DNA from: an uncultured Bacteroidales bacterium
GTDB taxonomy: Bacteria; Bacteroidota; Bacteroidia; Bacteroidales; UBA932
Assembly (NCBI GenBank): GCA_946403855.1
Contig: CAMJBH010000008.1
Location: forward strand, 43,687-107,686
DNA: 64,000 nt
Direction of reading: 5' to 3'
Shown: positions 1-9,310 of the stretch, piece by piece
Layout: each line of letters starts with the position of its first letter
Position numbering within the stretch: the stretch's first letter is position 1
Program-made: the position numbers and the translations under genes
Notes under the pieces: generated by a model
Seen by the model: only the letters and a program-made list of their open reading frames with translations
Database searches by the model: none
Told to the model about the DNA's origin: nothing

Positions 1-502
1 GCATAACGCCCCAAATTTAAGCAAATTCTATCAAAATTGCTTTAACACCCAGGCCCGAAATCGGCCAATCTGCGCCATAAACCTGTCTGTTAAAGACTCC
101 CGGCTGAGCCCTCGGGCAAGAACGGCAACCGGCTCGGAGGCAGGTGACAAGATCCCCTCAGAGAAGTAAAGAAGAACGACTTATTAATCCGACACGGAAT
201 CAACAATCACACGCTGGAGGTTAATACATTAACTACCAAAACATTAACTCATTTTAAAGTTAGACTTTCACTCACTTTAAAACCACCTAATTAATTAACC
301 CTCAACTCATTACCATCCAGCACCAGCAAGCCCGGAAGACAGGACTCCGTTAACAACGGGATAGGAAACATCATATCTGGTCCCGAAGAACGAGGATCTG
401 GCGGCAACGGGACAGAAAATCCCAGCTGAGCCCTCGGGCAAGAACGGCAACAACCACCCTGGCACAAACCCACACCTCACCGGACGGAACGTGCCGCCCT
501 CC
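1..502. other. Non-coding stretch at the left edge
   Basis: No convincing gene is visible on either strand; the short open frames have low-complexity Pro/Arg/Leu-rich translations and no recognisable start context. The stretch holds one pair of 27-bp direct repeats (listed separately) and an AT-rich part around 215-300 with several 'acattaact'-like words. I see no tRNA or other structured RNA that I can name. It could be the 3' remains of something beyond the left edge. Confidence 0.5.
103..451. repeat. Pair of 27-bp direct repeats (103-129 and 425-451)
   Basis: The two copies are identical over 27 bases, start 'gctgagccctcgggc', and are 322 bp apart in the non-coding left edge. Each holds a small 'gccc-tc-gggc' hairpin. 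Flanking bases differ, so this is not one larger duplication. Origin unknown. Confidence 0.7.
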
Positions 503-829
503 CTAGACTTTTTCTATCCTGACTGCTGTGCCGGAGGCGGTGACCATAAGCATGCCTCCGGCCTCGCCCAGGACTTCGTAGTCGATGTCGATGCCCACCA
601 CGGCGTCGGCCCCCAGCTGCGCAGCACGCTTGGACATTTCGTCCATGGCCTGGCTGCGAGCGGAAATGAGTTCCTCCTCATAAGACCCTGAACGCCCTCC
701 GACTATATTTCGTATGCTGGCGGCAAAGTCACGCAGAAAGTTGACGCCGGAGATGACCTCTCCGAACACGACACCGCGATATTCGGTTATGCGGTATCCT
801 TCAATGGCTGGAGTTGTAGTAAGAAGCAT
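503..829 (-). CDS. YbjQ/UPF0145 family putative heavy-metal-binding protein
   Basis: A 108-residue protein that fits the usual length of the YbjQ family (PF01906). Visible family features are an early '[10 protein letters not shown]' strand, a middle helix rich in Glu/Arg, and the conserved '[14 protein letters not shown]' segment followed by a short beta strand near the C-terminus. There is no signal peptide, so it should be cytosolic. The family is called heavy-metal-binding from structure-based proposals, and its physiological role is not established. It stands alone, divergent from the small EF-hand protein at 947. Confidence 0.85.
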   Translation of the reverse strand: MLLTTTPAIEGYRITEYRGVVFGEVISGVNFLRDFAASIRNIVGGRSGSYEEELISARSQAMDEMSKRAAQLGADAVVGIDIDYEVLGEAGGMLMVTASGTAVRIEKV

Positions 830-893
830 GGTCTAAGATGTTGTTTTAGCAAAGGTAAAGTTTTTTCCTAAAAAACGCAGCGCTACATCAAAA

Positions 894-924
894 TTTGCAA
901 ATGAGCCAAATGTTTCTAACTTTG
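894..924 (+). promoter_or_regulatory. Bacteroidales-type promoter for the 947 gene
   Basis: A -33 'TTTG' (894-897) and a -7 'TAACTTTG' (917-924) are separated by 19 bp, which matches the TTTG/TAnnTTTG consensus of the primary sigma factor in this phylum. The coding start lies 22 bases after the -7 element. Confidence 0.7.
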
Positions 925-946
925 TGGTAACAAAAACAAAAGCATT

Positions 947-1195
947 ATGTCAGAAGAAATCGCAAAAGATCCCCGCGATCTGAATGGTGACGGCAAAGTC
1001 ACTTTTGGAGAAAAGATTCAGTACGGTCTGAAAGAGGCCGGAGAGAAAGCTGAAGAATTGGCAGGAAAAGCAAAGGAAGGAGCCAAGGACCTCTACGCCA
1101 AGGCCTCAGAGAAGACCAAAGAGGCGATTGACGCTGCTAAGGACAAGGTCCAGGAATTAAAGGACAAAAACAAGGCTAAAGAATCCGAGGCTTAG
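947..1195 (+). CDS. Small charged protein with one EF-hand loop and a Lys/Glu/Ala helix
   Basis: An 82-residue protein without signal peptide. Residues 11-22 ('DLNGDGKVTFGE') form a textbook 12-residue EF-hand loop with acidic or Asn ligands at positions 1, 3, 5 and 12. The rest is a long amphipathic, Lys/Glu/Ala-rich helix with 11-residue-like periodicity, as in LEA-type or YtxH-like stress proteins. It has its own consensus promoter and an intrinsic terminator behind it, so it is a one-gene unit. Calcium binding is inferred from the loop only. The function is unknown; a stress or envelope-related role is a guess. Confidence 0.75.
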   Translation: MSEEIAKDPRDLNGDGKVTFGEKIQYGLKEAGEKAEELAGKAKEGAKDLYAKASEKTKEAIDAAKDKVQELKDKNKAKESEA

Positions 1196-1223
1196 TTCCG
1201 TACCTTTTTGCCAAAATCAAAGA

Positions 1224-1265
1224 CCCCGTCAAGCCTGAGTTTAACATGATTGATGGGGCTTTTAT
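1224..1265 (+). terminator. Intrinsic terminator after the EF-hand gene
   Basis: A 9-bp stem with one G-U pair (1224-1232 with 1250-1258) is followed by 'cttttat' with a short T run. It ends only about 12 bases before the next start codon at 1277. Confidence 0.6.
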
Positions 1266-1276
1266 AATTAAGCTAA

Positions 1277-1684
1277 ATGAAAAAATTAATCATCGCCATA
1301 GCAGCCAGCCTCCTGATGTTTTGCGGCTGCTCACCCAAAATTTCCGGCAACATCCAGACTGTTCCCGCAGAGCACCCCGACTATGCAGTCATCTACTTCT
1401 ACCGCCCTGCCGGCTATGTACAGACTCCCTATAACGTCCATCTCGGAAACGAGGTAGTGTTCCGCTCCAAGAACAGGAACATGTGCATCTACAAGGTGGA
1501 CAAGCCCGGCTCCTATGAAATCTGGGGCAAGACCGAATCGAGAGAAGGCATAGTCCTGAACGTCGAGATGGGCAAAGAATACTACGTGCTCGCAGATGTC
1601 AAATTCGGCGTCGCTCTGTGGCGTCCGTATATCCAGCATGTATCGCCCGAAACAGGCAAGGCCGACTGGGACGCAATAAAATAA
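1277..1684 (+). CDS. Small lipoprotein, DUF2846-like
   Basis: A 135-residue protein with a lipoprotein signal ending in a 'FCGC' lipobox (Cys18). The mature part holds a compact beta domain with 'AVIYFYRP', 'VHLGNEVVFR' and 'GSYEIWGKTESREGIVLNVE', a pattern like DUF2846 lipoproteins, in which a short sandwich displays an 'iYfyRp' motif. Expected location is the periplasmic face of a membrane. It precedes an acyltransferase gene by about 55 bp, but no functional link is visible. Family assignment is by motif memory. Confidence 0.65.
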   Translation: MKKLIIAIAASLLMFCGCSPKISGNIQTVPAEHPDYAVIYFYRPAGYVQTPYNVHLGNEVVFRSKNRNMCIYKVDKPGSYEIWGKTESREGIVLNVEMGKEYYVLADVKFGVALWRPYIQHVSPETGKADWDAIK

Positions 1685-1738
1685 GCACTTGCATTTTTGC
1701 TCGGCAATAGTTATATTGCGTTGAATATCAGCTAACCA

Positions 1739-3010
1739 ATGAAAAAAACTATTGCCGAGCGCCTTCAAGCGCAGCGTGAGCGCAAGCCTAATTCTGTATT
1801 GTACGCCATCTTAAGGCTGGTCGTAGCTATTATTGGCGCACCTCTCAAAATCAAATTCATCTACAAGGCACGTCCGGCCGAGGACAAAGGTCCTATTGTG
1901 CTGGTGGCTAACCACGCATCCCGTATAGACTATGTTTACACAGCCCCGGCCGTAGGGTCGAAGAGGCTGAACTACGTAGTTGGATACAACGAGTTCTTCG
2001 TTTTTCCCACCAATATCCTTCTGAAGGTGGCGCAGGTGATTCCCAAGCGCAACTTCACCCCCGACCTCCACGCCGTGCAGTCCATGATCCGGATCATACG
2101 CGAAGGAGGCAACATCTGCTTCATGCCGGAGGGCATGAACTCCATCACCGGCATGGCACAGCCAGTCATGTGGGGCACGGGCAAGCTGCTCAAGAAGCTC
2201 GGCGTAAACGTCTATTACACAAAGATAAAGGGCGGTTACCTCAGCAACACGAAGCACTGCCAGAAACAGCGTCCCGGACGCACCGAAGTGGTGGTGGACA
2301 GAATGTTCACGGCCGAAGAACTAGCGCAGCTCAACGACACACAGATAGAAGACAGGATGAACCAGCTGCTTGCCCACGACGACTACATGTGGAACGCCCA
2401 AGAAAAGATCAGGTTCGACGCGAAGGGCAAGCCCGCCGAAAGCCTGGAAACCCTTCTGTACATGTGTCCGAAGTGCGGTGCTATGCACAAGATGGTAAGT
2501 GACGACACCACCATCACATGCACCGCCTGCGGCAACAAAGTAGAGATAGACGAATGCGGTGCCATACGTCCCGTAGGCCCCGACTCGATCTGCCCGCCGC
2601 TAGTAACCGACTGGACACTGCTCGAACGGGAGCGTGCCGCCCGCGATGTACGCGAGCCGGGGTTCAGCTACAGCGGCCATGTACGCATAGGACAACTGCC
2701 AGATTATAAATATCTTTCCGGAGGCAAGACTTCCGAAATATGCGGAGACGGGGATCTAACCCTCAATGCCGAAGGCCTGCACTTCGACGGCACGGTCAAG
2801 GGAAAGCACATAACATGGGACATCCCCATAGCCACCTTGCCGAGCTTCGGCATGTGCACGGACATCAGCCGTTTCTACACTTTCCTGAACGGCGAATTCT
2901 GGGAATTCTACCCCGATGCGGGCGACACTCTGCGCTGGGACCAGCTGACAGAAGAAATGCACCGCTTCCAGGGAGGCAAATGGCAGAATACTAACTACCG
3001 GCACGGGTAG
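1739..3010 (+). CDS. PlsC-type acyltransferase with C-terminal zinc ribbon
   Basis: A 423-residue protein. Residues about 20-215 form a PlsC-like 1-acylglycerol-3-phosphate acyltransferase domain with the 'NHASRID' HX4D catalytic motif and the 'FMPEGMNS' substrate motif. Near residues 242-262 a CxxC...CxxC pair ('MCPKCG', 'CTACG') makes a probable zinc ribbon, and about 140 further residues contain beta-rich sequence of unknown fold. The extra C-terminal half makes it almost twice the length of a minimal PlsC. It probably acylates a lyso-lipid at the inner membrane; the substrate is open. Its stop lies 4 bp from the end of the convergent guaA gene. Confidence 0.75.
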   Translation: MKKTIAERLQAQRERKPNSVLYAILRLVVAIIGAPLKIKFIYKARPAEDKGPIVLVANHASRIDYVYTAPAVGSKRLNYVVGYNEFFVFPTNILLKVAQVIPKRNFTPDLHAVQSMIRIIREGGNICFMPEGMNSITGMAQPVMWGTGKLLKKLGVNVYYTKIKGGYLSNTKHCQKQRPGRTEVVVDRMFTAEELAQLNDTQIEDRMNQLLAHDDYMWNAQEKIRFDAKGKPAESLETLLYMCPKCGAMHKMVSDDTTITCTACGNKVEIDECGAIRPVGPDSICPPLVTDWTLLERERAARDVREPGFSYSGHVRIGQLPDYKYLSGGKTSEICGDGDLTLNAEGLHFDGTVKGKHITWDIPIATLPSFGMCTDISRFYTFLNGEFWEFYPDAGDTLRWDQLTEEMHRFQGGKWQNTNYRHG

Positions 3011-3014
3011 TCCA

Positions 3015-4586
3015 TCATTCCCATTCTATGGTTGCCGGCGGTTTGGAGGAGATATCATAGACCACGCGGTTCACCCCACGCACCTTGCGGATAATCTCGT
3101 TGGAGACGTCGCGAAGGAAATCGTACGGGAAGGGGAACCAGTCGGCGGTCATGGCATCGGTGGAGACCACGGCCCTCAGGGCCACAGGATTCTCGTAGGT
3201 GCGTTCGTCTCCCATGACTCCTACACTCTTCACAGGCAGCAGGATAACTCCAGCCTGCCAGATGGCGTCGTAGAGGTTGTCGGCCATGACACGGGGGTCT
3301 GAAGCAGAAGGGAATTCGCTGCACTTGTAATTCCTTAGCCCTCGGATGAAGATGTCGTCGGCCTCGCGAAGCACGTCCAGTTTCTCGGGGGTCACCTCCC
3401 CTATTATGCGTATCGCCAGCGACGGCCCGGGGAAAGGATGACGGCTCACCAATTCCTCCTTGATGCCAAGGGCGCGCCCGACGCGGCGCACTTCGTCTTT
3501 GAAGAGCATGCGCAGCGGCTCCACTATCTTGAGGTTCATCTTTTCGGGCAGGCCGCCCACGTTGTGGTGGCTCTTGATTTTGGAGGCTATCCCGGGAATG
3601 CCGGCGCTCTCAATCACGTCGGGATAGATGGTACCCTGTGCCAGCCAGCGGGCTCCTTCGATCTGCTTGGCGTAGCTGTCGAAGGTCTCGATGAAGAGGC
3701 GCCCTATGATCTTGCGCTTGGCCTCTGGCTCAGAAACGCCCTTGAGCGCACTCAGGAAGGCTTCCGAAGCATCAGCGCCAATGACGTTGAGTCCCATGTC
3801 GCGGTACGAAGCGAGCACGTCGGTGAATTCGTTCTTACGCAGCAGGCCATTGTTCACAAAGATGCAGGTTAGCTGGTCGCCAATGGCACGGTTGAGCAGC
3901 ACACCAGCCACGGTGGAATCCACTCCGCCGCTAAGGCCCAGGATCACCTTTTCGCTCCCGATCTGCCGCCGGAGGCCCTCTACGGTGGTCTCTATAAACG
4001 AATCCGGAGTCCAGTCCCCCTTGCAGCCGCAAATGTCGTAGGCAAAATTGGCCAGCATGCGGGAGCCCTCGGTAGTATGGAACACCTCGGGGTGGAACTG
4101 CACTGCGTATGTGGGCTCGCCGCGGAATTGGTAAGCGGCGTTACGGACGTCTGGAGTAGAAGCTATCACTTCGGCCCCTTCGGGCAGGGATGAAATGGTG
4201 TCGCCGTGGGACATCCAAACCTGGGTGCATGGGCTCACGCCTTTCAGCAGCGGCGACTCGGCAACGGTCGTGAGCATGGCGCGCCCGTACTCGCGGGAGT
4301 CGGAAGATTCAACTCTGCCGCCTCCATTATGTGCCAGATACTGAGCACCATAGCATATCCCCAACAGGGGCAGGCGCCCACGGAAGGCCTTCAGATCTAC
4401 CTGAAGGGCGTTGGCGTCACGCACCGAGCAGGGGCTCCCAGAAAGGATGACGCCCCGAACTTCCGGTCCGAACGCCGGCACTTTGTTGTAGGGATAAATT
4501 TCGCAGAACACATTTAGCTCCCTGAGCCTGCGGCCAATAAGCTGCGTGACCTGAGAACCGAAATCCAGAATAAGAATTTTGTCCAT
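3015..4586 (-). CDS. guaA: GMP synthase (glutamine-hydrolysing)
   Basis: A full-length 523-residue GuaA. It converts XMP, ATP and glutamine to GMP in the cytosol. The N-terminal class I glutamine amidotransferase domain has the nucleophile motif 'GICYGAQ' and the 'QFHPEV' His/Glu motif. The central ATP pyrophosphatase domain has the P-loop 'GLSGGVDST', and the C-terminal dimerisation domain has '[14 protein letters not shown]'. The gene is monocistronic and convergent with the acyltransferase at 1739. I found no purine riboswitch in the 210 bp upstream. Confidence 0.97.
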   Translation of the reverse strand: MDKILILDFGSQVTQLIGRRLRELNVFCEIYPYNKVPAFGPEVRGVILSGSPCSVRDANALQVDLKAFRGRLPLLGICYGAQYLAHNGGGRVESSDSREYGRAMLTTVAESPLLKGVSPCTQVWMSHGDTISSLPEGAEVIASTPDVRNAAYQFRGEPTYAVQFHPEVFHTTEGSRMLANFAYDICGCKGDWTPDSFIETTVEGLRRQIGSEKVILGLSGGVDSTVAGVLLNRAIGDQLTCIFVNNGLLRKNEFTDVLASYRDMGLNVIGADASEAFLSALKGVSEPEAKRKIIGRLFIETFDSYAKQIEGARWLAQGTIYPDVIESAGIPGIASKIKSHHNVGGLPEKMNLKIVEPLRMLFKDEVRRVGRALGIKEELVSRHPFPGPSLAIRIIGEVTPEKLDVLREADDIFIRGLRNYKCSEFPSASDPRVMADNLYDAIWQAGVILLPVKSVGVMGDERTYENPVALRAVVSTDAMTADWFPFPYDFLRDVSNEIIRKVRGVNRVVYDISSKPPATIEWE

Positions 4587-4774
4587 AGCTGAGAAATATC
4601 CCGCAAGTTACGAATTCTTTTTCTTGCGTGCAATCTTGTAACCCGCCGCGTGTGCCCATTAACACAAGTACCGGGACAAGTGCTATGAGTATTCGTACTC
4701 GGGAGGTCTTGTTCATACGCTTCTAACTAACTTTTGCAAATAAAAAATGCTTTTCGGAATTGCAATAATCTTAC

Positions 4775-4782
4775 TATATTTG
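4775..4782 (+). promoter_or_regulatory. -7 element for the glycerophosphodiesterase gene
   Basis: 'TATATTTG' matches TAnnTTTG and lies 14 bases before the start codon at 4797. No clear -33 TTG at the usual spacing. Confidence 0.55.
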
Positions 4783-4796
4783 CTTAAGATAACCAT

Positions 4797-5588
4797 ATGA
4801 AAATGAAAAAGTATTTATTAACTATTCTCCTTGCAGCCGCACTCCTGCCGGCATGCAGTCCGCAGCCCGAAAAAACCCATCCCAAAGTACTGTCTCACCG
4901 TGGACTTAGGACAGAAGGAACCGAATTCGTGACCGATGAAAACACTCTTGACGCCCTGGCCAGGGCCCAGCAGAAGAAGGTGGACGGATGTGAATTCGAC
5001 GTGCACATGACTGCAGACGGAGGACTAGTCATACGCCACGACGCCAAGATAAATTCTACCCTCAACTGCCAGACAAGCACCCTCGAAGAAATACGCGCCT
5101 ACCGCCTGCCCTTCGGCAACCAGATTCCGACCCTGCACGAGTGGCTCGTCCAGGCCAAAGAGACTCCCGAAGTGATTCAGTTCCTGGAGATTAAGGCCCA
5201 CGCCACCCAAGAAATAGAAAATGCAATGGTAGCCAAATGCATAGAAGAAGTCAAAGCTCTCGACATGATGGACCAGACCTGGTTCCTCTCGTTCAAGCCC
5301 CAGACCTGCGACGAAGTGCTGCGCCTGGCCCCTGAAGCCAAAGTGCTCCTGAACTCCAGCAGCCTGCACCATTCAATGCCCCCGGCAGAAGTGGCCGAGA
5401 GAGGCTACAAAGCCGTATCCTACAGCGTAGAAGTGTTCCTCAACCATCCCGAATGGGTGGAGCAGTTCCGCGAGAAGGGAATCCAGACTTTCTTCTGGAT
5501 GGTCAACAGCATCTACCTGCGCGACATAGCCGAAGACTTGGGAGTGGACTGGATTACCACCGATTTTTACGACATCATAGGTTACTGA
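4797..5588 (+). CDS. Glycerophosphodiester phosphodiesterase family lipoprotein
   Basis: A 263-residue protein with a lipoprotein signal (lipobox ending near 'LPAC') and a GDPD TIM-barrel domain. The family's catalytic set is visible: 'SHRG' near the start, the Glu-x-Asp pair in 'CEFDVH', 'IRHD', and 'FLEIKAH'. It should release glycerol-3-phosphate or an alcohol from glycerophosphodiesters in the periplasm. The N-terminal loop between 'HRG' and 'ENTL' is slightly longer than in the E. coli enzymes. It is followed after 4 bp by a D-2-hydroxyacid dehydrogenase gene, so the two are probably co-transcribed. Confidence 0.85.
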   Translation: MKMKKYLLTILLAAALLPACSPQPEKTHPKVLSHRGLRTEGTEFVTDENTLDALARAQQKKVDGCEFDVHMTADGGLVIRHDAKINSTLNCQTSTLEEIRAYRLPFGNQIPTLHEWLVQAKETPEVIQFLEIKAHATQEIENAMVAKCIEEVKALDMMDQTWFLSFKPQTCDEVLRLAPEAKVLLNSSSLHHSMPPAEVAERGYKAVSYSVEVFLNHPEWVEQFREKGIQTFFWMVNSIYLRDIAEDLGVDWITTDFYDIIGY

Positions 5589-5592
5589 GTTC

Positions 5593-6621
5593 ATGAAAAT
5601 CGTTTGCGTTGCCGATGCATACATCACTCCGGACATGATGCAGCAAGGATTGGAGCCATTTCTGGGGCACGATGACAGCTTGCAGGTATTTTTCTTCGGC
5701 AAGGAAGACCGCGAGGCCATGCGCGACACGGTGCGTCTCATCGAGACCGGCCACAGGGACAGCCTGGAGCTGCCTTACGGCCTCAAAGAAGCCGTAGCCG
5801 ACGCAGAACTTCTCATCGTACATCTCTGCCCCGTGACCCGCGAGCTGCTCTCTTGCGCCCACTGTCTGAAGGCCGTCATGTCATGCCGCGGCGGACAGGA
5901 GAACCTGGACGTGGCCGCAGCAAGCGAAAAGGGCATCATAGTTTCCACCAACCCGGCTCACAACGCAAACGCCGTTGCCGAATACACGTTGGGTCTGATT
6001 CTCTGCGAGACCCGCAATATCTGCCGTTCGCACCTTGCCCTCAAAGGCGGGGAGTGGCGCAAGCTCTATCCCAACACCGCCACGTCCATCCACGAACTTA
6101 AAGACCTCACCATAGGTATCGTAGGATTCGGTGCCGTGGGACGGCTGGTGGCGCAGAAGCTGCACGCCCTGGGCTGCCGCATCATGGTGAGCGATCCGTT
6201 CTGCCGCAACCTTCCCGAAGAATACGGGGCTCCCGTGAGTCTGGATCAGCTGCTCAGCGAGGCCGACGTAGTGTCCCTGCATGCCCGTGCCTCCGGCGCC
6301 ATCATCGGAGAGCGGGAACTCGGGCTCATGAAGCCCACCGCCGTGCTGGTCAATACCGCACGTGCGTATCTTATTGACACTGAGGCGCTGCACAAGGCGC
6401 TTGAGGCAGGACGGCCTATGAGCGTAGCGCTCGACGTGTTCGACACGGAGCCCGACATTCCCCAGTTCCTGCGGGAATTCGACAATGTGACAATCACCAG
6501 CCACCGCGCCGGTGACACCATCAATTCCTACAAAGACTCCCCCGAATTCGCCATGCGCAACTATCTGGGCTACCTCAAAGGGGAAGCTCTGAGCTACTGG
6601 GTAAACAGGGAAGCATTTTGA
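5593..6621 (+). CDS. D-isomer-specific 2-hydroxyacid dehydrogenase
   Basis: A 342-residue NAD-dependent dehydrogenase of the phosphoglycerate dehydrogenase-like family. The Rossmann motif 'GIVGFGAVG' is followed by 'SDPF', then by the catalytic Arg region 'NTARAYLID', a Glu in 'FDTEPD', and the catalytic His in 'SHRAGDT'. The N-terminal domain carries 'GGQENLDVAAASEKGI', the usual Gly-rich start of the cofactor domain. It lacks the C-terminal ACT domain of SerA, so it need not be the serine-pathway enzyme. The substrate is not evident from the neighbours. Confidence 0.85.
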   Translation: MKIVCVADAYITPDMMQQGLEPFLGHDDSLQVFFFGKEDREAMRDTVRLIETGHRDSLELPYGLKEAVADAELLIVHLCPVTRELLSCAHCLKAVMSCRGGQENLDVAAASEKGIIVSTNPAHNANAVAEYTLGLILCETRNICRSHLALKGGEWRKLYPNTATSIHELKDLTIGIVGFGAVGRLVAQKLHALGCRIMVSDPFCRNLPEEYGAPVSLDQLLSEADVVSLHARASGAIIGERELGLMKPTAVLVNTARAYLIDTEALHKALEAGRPMSVALDVFDTEPDIPQFLREFDNVTITSHRAGDTINSYKDSPEFAMRNYLGYLKGEALSYWVNREAF

Positions 6622-6664
6622 TAGAGATGCATATTTTTTACTATATTGCAGAAGATTTCAAAGT

Positions 6665-7477
6665 ATGGCTGTCAACGAAACCGTGTTACTAGACCTCGAC
6701 AAGATAGTCGAAGAGAAGTTCGGAAAAGGTAAAGTTCCACGTTTTGTAGTGTCCTGGCTCAAGAAATTCATCCACCAGGACCATCTGAACGGCTGCCTGA
6801 GCCAGGGCTACCTGGGAATAGAGTTTGCCGAAAAAGCCTTGGAATACTACGACACCCACATAACCGTGGAAGGGCTTGAGAATATACCGGACGACGGACG
6901 TTTCACTTTTGCGTCCAACCACCCTCTCGGAGCCATCGACGCCCTTTCGCTCATTGCCTACATAGGCCGCAAGTACAACGGCAACATTATCGTTCCCGCC
7001 AACGATATCCTCATGGCCCTCAAGCCTTTGGCAGAATACACCCTGCCGATAAACAAATTCGGGGGCCAGAGTTCAAAACTCCCCGAGCTCCTTCAGAACG
7101 CCTTCGAGTCGGACAAGCAGATAATCATATGCCCGGCCGGCCTGTGTTCCCGCAAGATCGACGGAGTTGTGCAGGACCTCCCCTGGAAAAAGACTTTCAT
7201 CACCAAGAGCCGGCAGACGGAACGCGATGTGGTGCCGGTGTGGTTCAGCGGACAGAACTCCAATCGGTTCTACCGTCTGGACAAACTTCGCAACTTCCTG
7301 AAACTTAAGCTAAATATTGCAATGCTAACACTCCCTGACGAATTGTACAAGTGCCAGCACAAATCTTTCACGATGGTGTTCGGAAAGCCCATCCCTTGGC
7401 AGACTTTCACCAAAGACAAGAAAGACAGCGAATGGGCCGCTTGGGTAAGGGAGCAAGTGTACACCTTGAAAAAATGA
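6665..7477 (+). CDS. 1-acyl-glycerol-3-phosphate acyltransferase-like protein
   Basis: A 270-residue PlsC-superfamily protein with 'NHPLGAID' (HX4D, residues about 95-100) and 'ICPAGLCSRK' in the position of the glycerol-phosphate binding motif. The following gene begins inside its stop codon (ATGA overlap at 7474-7477) and encodes a GNAT protein. In Bacteroidales this pair resembles the two-part ornithine- or glycine-lipid synthases OlsB/OlsA (GlsB/GlsA), in which the GNAT protein N-acylates an amino acid and the PlsC-like protein O-acylates the product. That role is inferred from the pairing and family resemblance. Confidence 0.8.
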   Translation: MAVNETVLLDLDKIVEEKFGKGKVPRFVVSWLKKFIHQDHLNGCLSQGYLGIEFAEKALEYYDTHITVEGLENIPDDGRFTFASNHPLGAIDALSLIAYIGRKYNGNIIVPANDILMALKPLAEYTLPINKFGGQSSKLPELLQNAFESDKQIIICPAGLCSRKIDGVVQDLPWKKTFITKSRQTERDVVPVWFSGQNSNRFYRLDKLRNFLKLKLNIAMLTLPDELYKCQHKSFTMVFGKPIPWQTFTKDKKDSEWAAWVREQVYTLKK

Positions 7478-8469
7478 ACGCAGAACCAATTTTAGCTCCA
7501 ATTGAAACCGGCCTGCTCAAGGCCGAACTCACCGAAGACCGCTTTCTTCGCGACACCAATCATTCCGGCAATAAGCTTTACATTGTCGATGGCCAGTGTG
7601 CCCCAAACGTACTCAAAGAAATAGGGCGCTTGAGGGAAATCGCCTTCCGCGAAAGAGGTGGCGGCACCGGCAAAGCCGCCGACCTGGATGCCTTCGACCT
7701 CGATCCCGCCTTCCGCTACAAACAGTTGGTGCTGTGGGATCCCGAAGAAGAGTGCATCGTGGGCGGGTACCGCTTCGTGCCCTGCGACGAGGTGCTGTAC
7801 GACCGCTTCGGGCAGCCCGTCATGCCTTCTTCGCACCTGTTCCGCTTCACCAGGCACTTCATCAACAATGATTTCCAGCGCACTATAGAGCTGAGCCGCT
7901 CGTTCATCAGGCCGGAGTATCAGAGCACCGAACTCGGGTCCAAGAGCTTGTATGCGCTGGACAACCTGATGGACGGTCTGGGAGGCCTGATAACGCTGTT
8001 TAACGGCCGCATGGAGTACTTTTTCGGCAAAATGACCATCTACCCGTCCTTCCCCGAGAAGGCGCTGGAGATGTTGCTGTATTTCCTGCGCAAGCACTTC
8101 GGCAACTGGAAAACCGACCTCAACAACATGACTGGCCGTCTGGTGGTGCCCAAACATCCCATATCTGTCAAATTCTCACGCGAATGGGACAAGCTGTTCA
8201 CGGGAGAGAATTTCCACGACGACTATATCATCCTCAAACGGGAAATCCGCAACATGGGAGCCAACATCCCGCCTCTAGTCAACACCTACATGAATCTCTC
8301 GCCCACCATGAAGAGCTTCGGGGCAGGCATAAATGATGAATTCGGAAATGTGATAGAGGCCGGAATACTCATCAAGTTCGATGAAATCAGGCCGGAGAAG
8401 CTGAACCGGCACCTCTTGTTGCATCCCTCGATGATAATCTCTGAGATCAAGAACAGGTTCCTGAAATAG
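7474..8469 (+). CDS. GNAT N-acyltransferase, OlsB/hemolysin-like
   Basis: A 331-residue protein starting at the ATG that overlaps the stop of the upstream acyltransferase; a longer frame from 7351 would overlap that gene widely and is unlikely. The segment 'LRYIAFR'-like 'LREIAFRERGGG' and 'IVGGYRFVP' followed by 'ELSRSFIRPEYQ' is the pattern of OlsB/hemolysin-type GNAT acyltransferases that use acyl-ACP to N-acylate an amino acid. Together with the upstream PlsC-like protein it may make ornithine or glycine lipids. Cytosolic or membrane-associated; no signal peptide. Confidence 0.8.
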   Translation: MNAEPILAPIETGLLKAELTEDRFLRDTNHSGNKLYIVDGQCAPNVLKEIGRLREIAFRERGGGTGKAADLDAFDLDPAFRYKQLVLWDPEEECIVGGYRFVPCDEVLYDRFGQPVMPSSHLFRFTRHFINNDFQRTIELSRSFIRPEYQSTELGSKSLYALDNLMDGLGGLITLFNGRMEYFFGKMTIYPSFPEKALEMLLYFLRKHFGNWKTDLNNMTGRLVVPKHPISVKFSREWDKLFTGENFHDDYIILKREIRNMGANIPPLVNTYMNLSPTMKSFGAGINDEFGNVIEAGILIKFDEIRPEKLNRHLLLHPSMIISEIKNRFLK

Positions 8470-8475
8470 AAATCT

Positions 8476-9216
8476 TTAGAGGCCCCTCTGCTTCTTGATG
8501 GTTTCGTAGGCTTCCTGCACCTTGCGGAACTTTTCCGCAGCGGCTTTCTGCACCTCGGGGCCCAGCGTGGCCACCTTGTCCGGATGGTTCTTCATGGCCA
8601 TGCGGCGGTAGGCTGCCTTGACTTCGTCATTGGTGGCCGAAGGGGATATTTCCAGCACGGCATATGCTGAATCCGCGTCGCGGTAGAACATGGCAATGAT
8701 GGAAGCAACATCGGAAGAAGTGAGCCCGATCACGCCTCCGATGGCCTCCAGCACGTCCTTTTCCGACTTACTGAACTCTCCGTCGGCTATCGCAATGCGC
8801 GTGAGGTAGTCGAACAGCTGCATGCGCTGGGAGTAATTCATGTTGGCGGCGATCTGCTGGCCCACGGAGTAGATGTTGACCTGCTGTGAATTAAGCGATT
8901 CCAAGATGCGCACCGCCTCGTTCACCGCGGCGTCTCCGAAGTTGTTGCGGATGAAATTCTTTACATAATCCAGCTCCGAAGGATGCGTGCGGCCGTCGGC
9001 CTTGATGACGGCGGACGAGAGTACCAACAGGCTAACAAAGAAGCTGTTGCGCTGCTCCGTGGCCGAGTAGCCGCGGGGCCGCTCGGAACCCGGTATCCGT
9101 TTGGATAAATCTACGTATGTATCAATAGCCGACCCCAGGATGAAGCCCAGCAGGGCTCCTATTGGCCCCCAGGACACCCATCCCAGAAAACCGACTAACC
9201 ATTTTGCTGATCCCAT
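8476..9216 (-). CDS. TerB-DnaJ domain protein (DjlA-like)
   Basis: A 246-residue protein. The N-terminus has a short glycine-rich hydrophobic segment that may anchor it in the membrane. Residues about 55-170 form a TerB-like helical domain ('VLSSAVIKADGRTHPSEL', 'RIAIADGEFSKSE'). Residues about 180-246 form a J domain with the HPD tripeptide in 'MKNHPDKV', expected to stimulate DnaK. The order anchor-TerB-J is that of DjlA. It is convergent with the GNAT gene, with 6 bp between their ends. Confidence 0.88.
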   Translation of the reverse strand: MGSAKWLVGFLGWVSWGPIGALLGFILGSAIDTYVDLSKRIPGSERPRGYSATEQRNSFFVSLLVLSSAVIKADGRTHPSELDYVKNFIRNNFGDAAVNEAVRILESLNSQQVNIYSVGQQIAANMNYSQRMQLFDYLTRIAIADGEFSKSEKDVLEAIGGVIGLTSSDVASIIAMFYRDADSAYAVLEISPSATNDEVKAAYRRMAMKNHPDKVATLGPEVQKAAAEKFRKVQEAYETIKKQRGL

Positions 9217-9275
9217 GCCTCAAACGCAAGCAAATATCAGTCCGTTCCGAAGCGCTGACAATCTGTCAAATTGTC

Positions 9276-9306
9276 TTGCCCGTTTCGGCGGAAATATGTA
9301 CCTTTG
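9276..9306 (+). promoter_or_regulatory. Promoter of the EamA transporter, likely giving a leaderless mRNA
   Basis: A 'TTG' (9276-9278) and 'TACCTTTG' (9299-9306) are 20 bp apart. The GTG start at 9311 lies only 4 bases after the -7 element, where transcription itself should begin. Confidence 0.6.
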
Positions 9307-9310
9307 AAAC

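Noticed and set aside
291..473. A 60-codon open frame at the left edge
   Set aside because: Low-complexity Pro/Leu-rich translation covering the 27-bp repeat; no promoter or family.
4417..4716. A possible small membrane protein upstream of guaA
   Set aside because: It overlaps the first 170 bases of guaA on the same strand in another frame, and its second half has no membrane or domain pattern.
4587..4796. A riboswitch upstream of guaA
   Set aside because: Only a minor 5-bp hairpin near 4689 was found; no purine-riboswitch core could be drawn.
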